This document shows positions 1-7,421 of a DNA stretch of 64,000 nt, piece after piece. Made by a program: the position numbers and the translations under genes. How positions within the stretch are numbered: position 1 is the first letter of the stretch; every line of letters begins with the position of its first letter. A model generated the notes under the pieces. It was not told the DNA's origin. It saw only the letters and a program-made list of their open reading frames with translations, and made no database searches. This DNA is from Pseudonocardia oceani (GTDB lineage: Bacteria > Actinomycetota > Actinomycetes > Mycobacteriales > Pseudonocardiaceae). The stretch lies in NCBI RefSeq assembly GCF_019263585.2, contig NZ_JADQDF010000001.1, forward strand, positions 6,578,501-6,642,500, written 5' to 3'.

Positions 1-166
1 CGTAGGCGAGGAAGTAGACGCTGGCGACCGTGGCCACGGCGGCCAGCGACGCCCCCAGGTCCATTGAGATGACGACGAGCAGCGGGGCGATCGCGAAGCG
101 GTCGCAGGTGCTGGTGAGGGCGGCGGCCTGGAGCAGGCGCAGCCGTCGGTCGAGGCCCGTGGTCAC
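1..166 (-). CDS. MFS transporter, N-terminal fragment cut by the window edge
   Basis: Reading leftward from a GTG at 166 gives 55 codons open to the edge. The peptide starts VTTGLDRRLRLL and continues into a hydrophobic stretch with DRFAIAPLLVV followed by further small hydrophobic residues. The DRFAIAP-type sequence followed by an acidic/glycine turn is typical of the first membrane helix of drug-efflux members of the major facilitator superfamily. It is divergent from the acyl-CoA ligase gene, and the 133-base gap (167-299) would hold both promoters. The rest of the protein lies outside the window, so substrate and subfamily cannot be judged. Confidence 0.65.
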   Translation of the reverse strand, partial: MTTGLDRRLRLLQAAALTSTCDRFAIAPLLVVISMDLGASLAAVATVASVYFLAY

Positions 167-299
167 CGCCCGACCCTCCTCCGCGGCCCCCCACGCCGCC
201 CGCCCGGGCCCCGTGACGGACGCCACCCCCTTGCCGCCGCGGCGGGCCGGGGCCAGTGTGGAGGGCGTGGACACCGCAGTCTCCGAGGCCGGCCTGCTC

Positions 300-1826
300 A
301 TGAGCGGGATGACGATGAGCGACCTCGTCGCCCGGTTCGCCCGCACCACGCCCGACCGCGTGGCGCTGCGCGACGGCGACCTGACGCTGACCTGGGCGCA
401 GACCCACGAGCGCGTGTCCCGGACGGCCTCGGCGCTCACGCGCGCGGGGGTCGTCCCGGGTGACCGCGTGGCGGTGCTGGCGCTCAACTCCGTGCCCCAC
501 CTCGAGGCGATGGCCGCGGTCCTGCGGGTCGGCGCGATCTGCGTGCCCGTGAACTTCCGGCTCGTCGCCGCCGAGGTCGCCTACGTGCTCGGCGACTCGG
601 GCGCGTCGGTCGTGATCGCCGACGACGCGTTCACGCCGCTGGCGCAGGCGGCGGGTGCGGGCACCGTCGTCACGATCGGCGCCGGGTACGAGGACCTGCT
701 GGCCGCGGGCTCCCCCGAGCACGTCGAGCTCGCCGTCGACGACCGCGCGCCCGCGTTCATCATGTACACCTCCGGCACGACCGGCCGCCCCAAGGGCGCG
801 GTGCTCTCGCACCGCGACCTCTACCTGCACGCGTTCAGCAACCTGGTGCACGCCGGGGTGAGCGGGCCGGGCGTGGGGATGTCGGGGGCACCGCTGTTCC
901 ACATCGCGGGCACGTCGAGCTACTACAACAACCTCGTCGCGGGCGGTGCCACCGTGCTCACACCCTCGGGCGGCTTCGACCCCGCCGGCATGGTCGACCT
1001 GCTGGAGCGCGAGCGCGTCACCTCGGTGTTCTTCGTGCCGGCGCAGTGGGCGGCGATCGTCGCGCAGCCCGGGATCGCCGAGCGCGACCTGTCGGCGCTG
1101 CGCCGCGCGATCTGGGGCGCCGCGCCGGCGTCGACCACGCTGCTGCGCACCATGATCGCGACCTTCCCGCAGGCCGAGGTCGTCACGGCGTTCGGGCAGA
1201 CCGAGTGCAGCCCGGTCACGTGCATGCTCGGCGGGGAGGACTCGATCCGCAAGATCGGCTCGATCGGGAAGCCGATCCTCAACGTCGAGGTCCGGGTCGT
1301 CGACGAGGACATGCGCGACGTGGCCCCGGGCGAGGTCGGCGAGATCGTCTACCGCGGGCCGACCGTCATGAGCGGTTACTGGAACAAGCCCGAGGAGACC
1401 GCCGAGGCGTTCCGCGGCGGCTGGTTCCACTCCGGCGACCTGGTCCGCGCCGACGACGAGGGCTACCTCTACGTCGTCGACCGCAAGAAGGACATGATCA
1501 TCTCGGGCGGGGAGAACATCTACTGCGCCGAGGTGGAGAACACCCTGGCCGCGCACCCCAAGGTGGCCGAGGTCGCGATCATCGGCGTGGCCGACGAGCA
1601 CTACGGCGAGGCGCCGCTCGCGGTGATCGCCCCGCGCGACCCGGCCGACCCGCCCACCGCCGCCGAGATCGACGCCTTCTCCCGCGAGCACCTCGCCGCC
1701 TACAAGCGGCCCCGCGACGTCGTCATCGTCGAGGCCCTGCCGCGCAACCCCAGCGGCAAGGTCCTCAAGACCGCGCTGCGCACGGAGTACGGGGCGACGG
1801 CGGTGGTGTCCGCACCCGCCGTGTGA
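300..1826 (+). CDS. Long-chain fatty-acid-CoA ligase-like AMP-binding protein (FadD type)
   Basis: About 508 residues, normal for acyl-CoA synthetases. It would activate a carboxylic acid through an acyl-adenylate and transfer it to CoA in the cytoplasm. Visible ANL-superfamily motifs in order: phosphate loop YTSGTTGRPKG near residue 155, FGQTE near 297, WFHSGDL near 374, hinge DRKKDMIISGGENIY near 393, and catalytic lysine in NPSGKVLK near 482. All key residues are present. ATG 300 was chosen; in-frame ATGs at 309 and 315 are equally possible because no clear ribosome site decides. The frame is open back to base 30, but that stretch overlaps the divergent transporter and lacks family similarity. 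The decarboxylase gene begins 18 bases downstream, so co-transcription is likely. Acid substrate unknown. Confidence 0.9.
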   Translation: MSGMTMSDLVARFARTTPDRVALRDGDLTLTWAQTHERVSRTASALTRAGVVPGDRVAVLALNSVPHLEAMAAVLRVGAICVPVNFRLVAAEVAYVLGDSGASVVIADDAFTPLAQAAGAGTVVTIGAGYEDLLAAGSPEHVELAVDDRAPAFIMYTSGTTGRPKGAVLSHRDLYLHAFSNLVHAGVSGPGVGMSGAPLFHIAGTSSYYNNLVAGGATVLTPSGGFDPAGMVDLLERERVTSVFFVPAQWAAIVAQPGIAERDLSALRRAIWGAAPASTTLLRTMIATFPQAEVVTAFGQTECSPVTCMLGGEDSIRKIGSIGKPILNVEVRVVDEDMRDVAPGEVGEIVYRGPTVMSGYWNKPEETAEAFRGGWFHSGDLVRADDEGYLYVVDRKKDMIISGGENIYCAEVENTLAAHPKVAEVAIIGVADEHYGEAPLAVIAPRDPADPPTAAEIDAFSREHLAAYKRPRDVVIVEALPRNPSGKVLKTALRTEYGATAVVSAPAV

Positions 1827-1844
1827 GCGCCTACCGTTCGGCCC

Positions 1845-3266
1845 ATGAGTGATCTCGATCCCGAGGAGTTCCGCCGCCTCGGACACGCCGTCGTCGACTG
1901 GGTCGCCGGGTACCGCGCCGGCATCGGCGAGCACCCGGTGCGGGCGCAGGTGGAGCCGGGCTGGGTGCGGGAGCGGATGCCGGCGCTGGCCGAGCAGCCC
2001 CAGCCGTTCGACGCGCTGCTGGCCGAGCTCGACCGCGTCGTGGTCCCGGCCACCACGCACTGGCAGTCCCCGGGCTTCTTCGGCTACTTCCCGGCCAACG
2101 CCTCGCTGCACTCCGTGCTCGGCGACCTGCTGTCCGGCGGCCTGGGCGTGCAGGGCATGTTGTGGTCGACCTCGCCCGCGGCCACCGAGGTGGAGCAGGT
2201 CCTGCTCGACGGGCTCGCCGACGCCCTCGGGCTCGACCCGGCCTACACCTGGGCGGGCGGCGGGGGCGGCACGATCGCCGACTCCGCCTCCTCGGCCGCG
2301 CTCGTCGCGCTGCTGGCCGCGCTGCACCGGACGTCGGGCGGGGCGTGGCGGGAGCGGGGCGTCGACGGAACCGAGCGCGTCTACGTCACCGCCGAGACGC
2401 ACTCGTCGCTGGCCAAGGCGGTGCGGGTGGCCGGGCTGGGGGCCGCGGCGCTGCGGATCGTGCCGCCGTCGCCCGGGTCGCTGGCGATGTCGGCGCAGGC
2501 GTTCGCGGAGATGGCGGCCGAGGACGTCGCGGCGGGGCTGCGGCCGGTGCTGGTCTGCCCGACGATCGGCACGACGGGCACCGGTGCCGTCGACCCGGTG
2601 CGGGAGGTCGCGGTGGCGGCGCGGGAGCACGGCACCCCCGGCCGCGAGATCTGGGTGCACGTGGACGCGGCGTGGGCGGGGGTCGCGGCGCTGTGCCCGG
2701 AGCACCGGGACGTGATCGACGGGGTCGAGCTCGCCGACAGCTTCTGCACCGACGCGCACAAGTGGCTGCTCACGGCGTTCGACGCCTCGCTGCTGTGGGT
2801 GCGCGACGCCACCGCGCTGCCCGCCGCGCTGTCGATCACGCCGGAGTACCTGCGCAACAGCGCCACCGACTCCGGGCAGGTCGTGGACTACCGCGACTGG
2901 CAGGTGCCGCTGGGCCGCCGCTTCCGCGCGCTGAAGCTGTGGTCGGTGCTGCACGGGTTCGGTCTGGAGGGCGTGCGCGCCCACCTGCGCGGGCACGTCG
3001 CGCTGGCCGCGGAGCTGGAGTCGTGGATCGTCGCGGAGCCGGGGTTCGAGCTGGCGGTGCCGCGGTCGCTGTCGCTGGTGTGCCTGCGGCTCTCGGCCGG
3101 CGACGACGAGACGCGAGCCCTGCTGGAGCGCGTCAACGCCACGGGCCGGGTCCTGCTCACCCACACCGTCGTCGACGGGCGCTACGTGATCCGCGTGGCG
3201 ATCGGGTCGGTCGCCACGGAGCGCGAGCACGTCGAGGAGCTGTGGGGGTTGCTCAGTTCACACTGA
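1845..3266 (+). CDS. PLP-dependent aromatic-L-amino-acid decarboxylase (group II)
   Basis: 473 residues, the usual length for group II amino acid decarboxylases, which release CO2 from tryptophan, tyrosine, DOPA or similar using pyridoxal phosphate. The N-terminus (EEFRRLGHAVVDWVAGY) is the family signature. HVDAAWAG supplies the cofactor-binding aspartate, and the Schiff-base lysine is in DAHKWLLT at about residue 306. SPGFFGYFPAN and the Gly/Ser-rich region near residue 145 match the substrate and phosphate loops. It follows the acyl-CoA ligase by 18 bases. Its last 14 bases overlap the end of the convergent lipase gene. The exact amine product cannot be read from sequence; tryptamine, tyramine or phenethylamine are possible. 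Confidence 0.92.
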   Translation: MSDLDPEEFRRLGHAVVDWVAGYRAGIGEHPVRAQVEPGWVRERMPALAEQPQPFDALLAELDRVVVPATTHWQSPGFFGYFPANASLHSVLGDLLSGGLGVQGMLWSTSPAATEVEQVLLDGLADALGLDPAYTWAGGGGGTIADSASSAALVALLAALHRTSGGAWRERGVDGTERVYVTAETHSSLAKAVRVAGLGAAALRIVPPSPGSLAMSAQAFAEMAAEDVAAGLRPVLVCPTIGTTGTGAVDPVREVAVAAREHGTPGREIWVHVDAAWAGVAALCPEHRDVIDGVELADSFCTDAHKWLLTAFDASLLWVRDATALPAALSITPEYLRNSATDSGQVVDYRDWQVPLGRRFRALKLWSVLHGFGLEGVRAHLRGHVALAAELESWIVAEPGFELAVPRSLSLVCLRLSAGDDETRALLERVNATGRVLLTHTVVDGRYVIRVAIGSVATEREHVEELWGLLSSH

Positions 3267-4212
3267 TCAACTCGTTGCCCAGCAGCGGGGCGACCGGGCG
3301 GCAGGGCAGGTCCTGCGCGTCCTCCGGGTCGAGCGCGTTGAGGATGACCTGCCCGGTCCGCTCGGAGAAGATGATCGACAGGTGGTCGGAGAAGTCGATC
3401 TCGCAGCCGTCCTGCACGACGATGTTGGTGGCGCCCTCGAGCACGCCGCTCGTGTAGGGGATCACCAGCTGGTCGTAGCGCGTCATGACCGTCGTGTAGT
3501 CGATCCCCTCGACGCGGGTGCCCGCGGCGGCCATCCGGTCCAGGTGGTCCGAGCCGGAGATGAACTGGGGGCAGGAGCCGCAGGCCAGGGCGACCGGGGC
3601 GCCGGCGGCGTCGCGCACGCCCAGGGCGTCCACCAGCGCGTCGACGGGGAGCGGGTCGGCGAGCGTGCCGTCGTAGAGCGGGGTGACGGCGACGTAGTCG
3701 TCGACGAGGGCGTCGCCGCCGAGGAACTGGAGCCAGTACTGCGGCATCAGGGTGCCCTCGGAGTGCCCGACGAGGTCGATCCGCTTCCCGCCGGTGGCCG
3801 CCAGAACGCCGTCGACGAAGGCGGCCAGCTCCTCCGCGCTCTGCTCCATCGGCCGCAGCCCGCCGACCTGCTCGCCGGCGAGCGCGGTGCCGTAGGTGAG
3901 GGCGAAGACGCAGTAGCCCTCGTTGGCCAGCAGCGGCGACATCGTCTGCCAGTTGACCGTCCGGTTCGCGCCGAGGCCGTGCACGAGGACGACGGGGTCG
4001 GGGTGCTCGGCGGTGGGCTCGCAGTCGTAGTCGTTGGAGCCGGGCGGACTGGAGCCGGGCGCCGCCGCTTCCGCCGCGAGCGTGGCCAGCGCCCCGTAGG
4101 GCACCGGCAGGTCGGCCTCCTGCGCGGCCGCCGGGACCACCCCCAGCCCCGCCACCACCGCCGCGGCGAGCGCGGCACCCCCGACCCACCGCGCGCGCTG
4201 TCCCCGACCCAT
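3253..4212 (-). CDS. Secreted alpha/beta-hydrolase, lipase-like
   Basis: 319 residues with an N-terminal Sec signal peptide: RGQRAR followed by a hydrophobic stretch ending at VPAAAQ (cleavage near residue 31). The mature part has an oxyanion-loop sequence VLVHGLGANRTVNW and the nucleophile elbow GHSEGT (serine near 151), as in actinobacterial extracellular lipases of the EstA/LipA type. Several cysteines (DYDCE, ALACGSC, QDGCEID) could form disulfides in the exported protein. Its 3' end overlaps the convergent decarboxylase by 14 bases. It is 42 bases downstream of the anti-sigma-like gene and may share its transcript. Substrate is inferred only at family level. Confidence 0.85.
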   Translation of the reverse strand: MGRGQRARWVGGAALAAAVVAGLGVVPAAAQEADLPVPYGALATLAAEAAAPGSSPPGSNDYDCEPTAEHPDPVVLVHGLGANRTVNWQTMSPLLANEGYCVFALTYGTALAGEQVGGLRPMEQSAEELAAFVDGVLAATGGKRIDLVGHSEGTLMPQYWLQFLGGDALVDDYVAVTPLYDGTLADPLPVDALVDALGVRDAAGAPVALACGSCPQFISGSDHLDRMAAAGTRVEGIDYTTVMTRYDQLVIPYTSGVLEGATNIVVQDGCEIDFSDHLSIIFSERTGQVILNALDPEDAQDLPCRPVAPLLGNELISVN

Positions 4213-4254
4213 ACCTCGGGAACGAGCGGGGTTACCGTAGGTTACGGCCGGTCG

Positions 4255-4686
4255 TCACGCAGCGTCGGGGATGCGGTGGCGGAGCAGGACCCGGCTTCCC
4301 CGTTCGTCGTAGTGGATGAGGACCGATTCGGACATCGTGCTCATGAGCGGGATGCCCCGGCCACCCTCGGTGGGCTCGTCGGCGGGCGGCTGCCAGTGGC
4401 CGTGGTCGACGACCTCGATGCAGAGGGTCGCGGGGCCCTCGTCGTCGGCGGCCTCGGTCCAGAGGGTGAGTTCGACGGCGCCGGACTCGTCCGGGCCGTA
4501 GGCGTGGCGGACGGCGTTGGCGGCGGCCTCGTCGACGGCGAGGACGACGTCGGCCGTCTCGTCGTCGGTGAGCGACAGCGGCGCGAGCCACCCCGCGAGC
4601 TCGTGGCGGATGACGGTCAGTTGGGCGGGATCGGCGGGCCAGCTGCGGTGCACGAACTCGACGTGCCCGGGGGCGGGGGGCGACAT
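4255..4686 (-). CDS. RsbW-like anti-sigma factor / histidine-kinase-like ATPase
   Basis: 143 residues forming one HATPase_c_2 domain, the minimal size of actinobacterial anti-sigma regulatory kinases. Visible GHKL motifs: N box DEAAANAVRHAY near residue 52, G1 box VVDHGHW, and G2 GGRGIPLM. Such proteins bind ATP and either sequester a sigma factor or phosphorylate an anti-sigma antagonist. No antagonist or sigma gene lies next to it, so the partner is unknown. ATG 4686 was preferred over the in-frame GTG two codons upstream. It lies 87 bases after the OleD-like gene on the same strand. Confidence 0.85.
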   Translation of the reverse strand: MSPPAPGHVEFVHRSWPADPAQLTVIRHELAGWLAPLSLTDDETADVVLAVDEAAANAVRHAYGPDESGAVELTLWTEAADDEGPATLCIEVVDHGHWQPPADEPTEGGRGIPLMSTMSESVLIHYDERGSRVLLRHRIPDAA

Positions 4687-4773
4687 GATCACGGTTCCCC
4701 CGGGGGCTGTCGCGACAAACTCCGTCCGTCGCGCACGGGGTGCCGCTGGGCGGGTCGGGCCACCGCTCGTCGG

Positions 4774-5655
4774 CTACCAGGCTGCGGCGCCGGTGAACGA
4801 CGTCGGCGGCGGGTCGAGGCCGAGCCGGGTGCGGGCGGCGGTGAGGTCAAGGGTGCGCTCGACGCCGAGCTGGCTGACGGCGTAGCGGGTCAGGCGCGGG
4901 GGCGCGGGCCGGCGCAGCGCCCGGAACGCGCCCTCCGCCGCCCCGGCGAGCGCCCATGCGAGGCGGACGGGGACGTGCCGGACGGTGACGTCGAGGCCGC
5001 GGGCGCGCAGCAGCGCGGTGACGGCGGTGTCGAGGGTGACGGGTGCGGCGTCGCCGACGTTGTAGGTGCCGGGCGGGCCGGTGCAGGCGAGCAGGCAGGC
5101 CTGCGCGAGTGTGCCGACGGCGGTGAGGGTGTGCCGCGCTCCCCCGTCCCCGGCGACGACGAGCGTGCGGCCGCGGACGGCGCCGAGGATCCGCGGTAGG
5201 AGCGTCGGGTCGCCGGGGCCGTAGACGGCGTGCGGGCGCAGCACGACCGTGCCGGGCCGCCCGGCGAGCAGGCGCTCCGCTGCGGCCTTCGAGGCGCCGT
5301 ACGGGGTGAGGTGACGCGCGGCCGGGCCGGCGGACTCGGGGGCGTCGACGGTCGGGACGAAGGGGTCGTAGACGCTGGCGGTGGAGACGTGGACCAGCCG
5401 CGCGCCCGGGAAGGTCGCGACCACGTGCCGGGTGCCGTGCAGGTTGGCGGCCCAGACGGGAGCGGGGTCACCCCAGTCGGTCACGGCCGCCGCGGCGTGC
5501 ACCACGGCGTCGACGGGGGGCGGGTGGGGCATCGGGCCGGTGGTGAGGTCCCACTCGCGGCGGGTCAGCGGGTGGACCTCCCAGCCGCGGGCGCGGGCCG
5601 CGTCGACCACCGCCGAGCCGACGAACCCGCCCGCCCCCGTGACGGCGAGGCGCAT
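4774..5655 (-). CDS. NAD(P)-dependent reductase/epimerase, OleD-like
   Basis: 293 residues. An extended short-chain dehydrogenase with a Rossmann motif TGAGGFVGSA at the start and catalytic YGASK in the middle. In olefin and beta-lactone pathways the OleD family (3-beta-hydroxysteroid dehydrogenase-like) reduces a 2-alkyl-3-ketoacid to the beta-hydroxy acid. That assignment rests on its place as the last gene of an operon with OleA-like and OleC-like genes; the protein alone would only be called NAD-dependent epimerase/dehydratase. Its ATG overlaps the ligase stop codon in a TGATG arrangement, which implies translational coupling. Confidence 0.8.
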   Translation of the reverse strand: MRLAVTGAGGFVGSAVVDAARARGWEVHPLTRREWDLTTGPMPHPPPVDAVVHAAAAVTDWGDPAPVWAANLHGTRHVVATFPGARLVHVSTASVYDPFVPTVDAPESAGPAARHLTPYGASKAAAERLLAGRPGTVVLRPHAVYGPGDPTLLPRILGAVRGRTLVVAGDGGARHTLTAVGTLAQACLLACTGPPGTYNVGDAAPVTLDTAVTALLRARGLDVTVRHVPVRLAWALAGAAEGAFRALRRPAPPRLTRYAVSQLGVERTLDLTAARTRLGLDPPPTSFTGAAAW

Positions 5656-7421
5656 CACCGCTGCCGCAGCATCCGGACCAGCGCGGCCCGGTCGGGCTTG
5701 CGGGTGCGCCCGGCGACCGGCACGGCGTCGACGAGGACGACGTCGTCGGGCAGGGCGGCGGCGTCGACCAGCGCGGGCAGCGCGGCCCACACCCGGTCGG
5801 CCAGCCCGGGCGGCGTGCCGGGGGCGGCGACCAGGGCCAGCACGACGCGGTCGTCGCCGATGGCGTCGGGGACGCCGACGAGCAGGGCCTGGGCGACGCC
5901 GGGCAGCGCGGCGACCGCCGGCTCGTGCAGGCCCGGGTAGATGTTGGTTCGGCCGCGGATGAGCATGTCGGTGGCGCGGCCGTGCAGGACGATCGCGCCG
6001 CCGCCGTTCTCCGTGTCGCCGCCGTTCTCCGTGTCGCCGCCGTTCTCCGTGTCGCCGCCGTTCTCCGTGTCGCCGCCTTCTTCGTGGTCGATGCGGGCGA
6101 GGTCGCCGGTGGTGTGCTCGGAGCGCCGGGGTTCGCCCAGGTAGTGGCCGAGGTTGGCCCCGCCGACGACGAGCCGGCCCTCGTCGTCGATCCGGGCGTG
6201 TACGCCGGGCAGGGGCGCGCCGACGAGGTCGCCGGGCCCGGGGTGGGCGAGCTTCTCCTCCGCGGTGGCGATGGCGACGGGCAGGATCTCGGTCATGCCG
6301 TAGACCGCCAGGAACTCGACGCCGGGCAGCGCGGCGCGGGCGCGGCGCAGCAGCGGAGGCAGGACCGGCGCGGCGCCGAGGAGCACCTGCCGCAGCGAGT
6401 CCGGCAGGGCGACCTCGCGGCGCTCGACCGCGTCGAGCACCGCCGCGAGGTCGGCCGGCACGAGGAACGTGTGGGTGGCGCGCTGCCCGCCGACCTCCGC
6501 GCCCAGCCCGCGGGCGAGCTCGTCGGGGCGGGCGGCGGGGGCGAAGCCGTAGGGCGGCATCGACCAGTGCCCGCCGTCGACGAGCGCGGGCAGCCCGAGC
6601 AGGAACTGGTCGGTGTGCACGCGGCTGCCCGGACCCAGGGCGCAGCGGGTGGAGAGGACGTCGAGCGCGGCGCCCAGCGAGCCGCGGGTGTGGACGACGG
6701 CCCTGGGTGCGGCGGTGGTGCCGGCGGTGAAGACGACGACGGCGTCCTGGTCCGGGGCACTCTCGTACCCGGCTCCGACCTCGGCCCCGGGGACCGGACG
6801 GAGCAGCGCGGCGAGTGGGATCGCGTTCCGCGGAACGCCGGGCAGCCACCGGCCCGCCCGGATGTGGCGCACCGGCAGACCCGCGTAGTCGGGCAGGAGC
6901 ACGCCGCGGCGCCGGGCCAGGGCGCGCAGCGGGCGCCGCCCGGCCGCATAGAGCACGGACTCCGCCGCGGCCCAGCCCGGTGCGGCGAGCTCGGTGCGGG
7001 CGGCGAACAGCGCGGGCCCGACGCCCGGGTCGACGAACACGACCGTCCCGCCGGCCGCGACGATCCCGAGCGCGAGCACCACCGAGTCCGGGGAGGGGCG
7101 GACGGAGAACAGCACCCGCTCCCCCGGCGCGAAGCCCGCCCTGGTCAGGTGGGTGGCGACGGCCCGGATCCGCTCCCCGAGCTGGGCGTGGGTGAGTGTT
7201 CCGCGGAACGCGCTGGGGCGTCCCGATCGCGTTCCGCGGAACGCGGGTACGTGCTCGGCGAGCGTTCCGCGGAACGCGTTCCGGCCGTGCGTGAGCGTTC
7301 CGCGGAACGCGATCCGCCGCGGCGGCGGGCCGGTCAGGGCCGGGGCGTCGCCGTACCGGTCGGCCGCGGCGAGGACCGCCACCAGCAGGTCCGGCAGGTC
7401 GTTCGCCGAGGGATCAGCCAC
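5655..7421 (-). CDS. AMP-dependent ligase, OleC/beta-lactone-synthetase-like, carrying repeat insertions
   Basis: 588 residues from GTG 7421, overlapping the P450 gene by 8 bases. The ANL fold is recognisable: VDPGVGP near residue 130 resembles the OleC subgroup, VVVFTAGTTAAPRAVVH is the phosphate loop, VYGMTE the aromatic motif, RGRTNIYPG the hinge region, and TRKPDRAAL carries the C-terminal lysine. OleC enzymes adenylate a beta-hydroxy acid to make a beta-lactone. Two oddities: the usual phosphate-loop lysine is arginine (APRA instead of PPKG), and the frame contains repeats. Near residues 37-75 is an 11-residue repeat (AFRGT plus six variable residues) encoded by a 33-base palindrome array, and near 445-475 is a GGDTEN repeat. 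Activity is therefore uncertain, though the frame is intact. Confidence 0.78.
   Translation of the reverse strand: MADPSANDLPDLLVAVLAAADRYGDAPALTGPPPRRIAFRGTLTHGRNAFRGTLAEHVPAFRGTRSGRPSAFRGTLTHAQLGERIRAVATHLTRAGFAPGERVLFSVRPSPDSVVLALGIVAAGGTVVFVDPGVGPALFAARTELAAPGWAAAESVLYAAGRRPLRALARRRGVLLPDYAGLPVRHIRAGRWLPGVPRNAIPLAALLRPVPGAEVGAGYESAPDQDAVVVFTAGTTAAPRAVVHTRGSLGAALDVLSTRCALGPGSRVHTDQFLLGLPALVDGGHWSMPPYGFAPAARPDELARGLGAEVGGQRATHTFLVPADLAAVLDAVERREVALPDSLRQVLLGAAPVLPPLLRRARAALPGVEFLAVYGMTEILPVAIATAEEKLAHPGPGDLVGAPLPGVHARIDDEGRLVVGGANLGHYLGEPRRSEHTTGDLARIDHEEGGDTENGGDTENGGDTENGGDTENGGGAIVLHGRATDMLIRGRTNIYPGLHEPAVAALPGVAQALLVGVPDAIGDDRVVLALVAAPGTPPGLADRVWAALPALVDAAALPDDVVLVDAVPVAGRTRKPDRAALVRMLRQR
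6001..6090. repeat. 18-base tandem repeat in the OleC-like gene
   Basis: Four perfect 18-base units (6001-6072) followed by one degenerate unit (6073-6090). On the minus strand they encode GGDTEN repeated in frame, an acidic insertion in the C-terminal domain of the ligase. No palindrome is involved, unlike the 33-base array in the same gene. Confidence 0.95.
6823..6838. repeat. 16-base palindrome copy inside the OleC-like gene, C-terminal to the array
   Basis: Exact GCGTTCCGCGGAACGC at a site separate from the 33-base array, read in a different frame (VPRNAI) from the AFRGT copies. It shows that the element tolerates more than one reading frame. Confidence 0.9.
7196..7310. repeat. Four palindrome copies at exact 33-base period inside the OleC-like gene
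   Basis: Copies start at 7196 (one mismatch), 7229, 7262 and 7295 (all exact), separated by 17-base spacers that differ from each other. On the minus strand each copy encodes AFRGT, giving 11-residue repeats starting near residue 37. The spacing is a multiple of three, so the frame is kept. The arrangement superficially resembles a repeat-spacer array but is inside a coding sequence. Confidence 0.95.

Noticed and set aside
3382..5199. Long open frame antisense to lipase, anti-sigma and epimerase genes
   Set aside because: Composition is a shadow of the minus-strand genes (poor residue mix, no family motifs).
7196..7310. Possible CRISPR array: four 16-base repeats with 17-base spacers
   Set aside because: Repeats and spacers are too short, they are in frame in an intact gene, and no cas genes are present.
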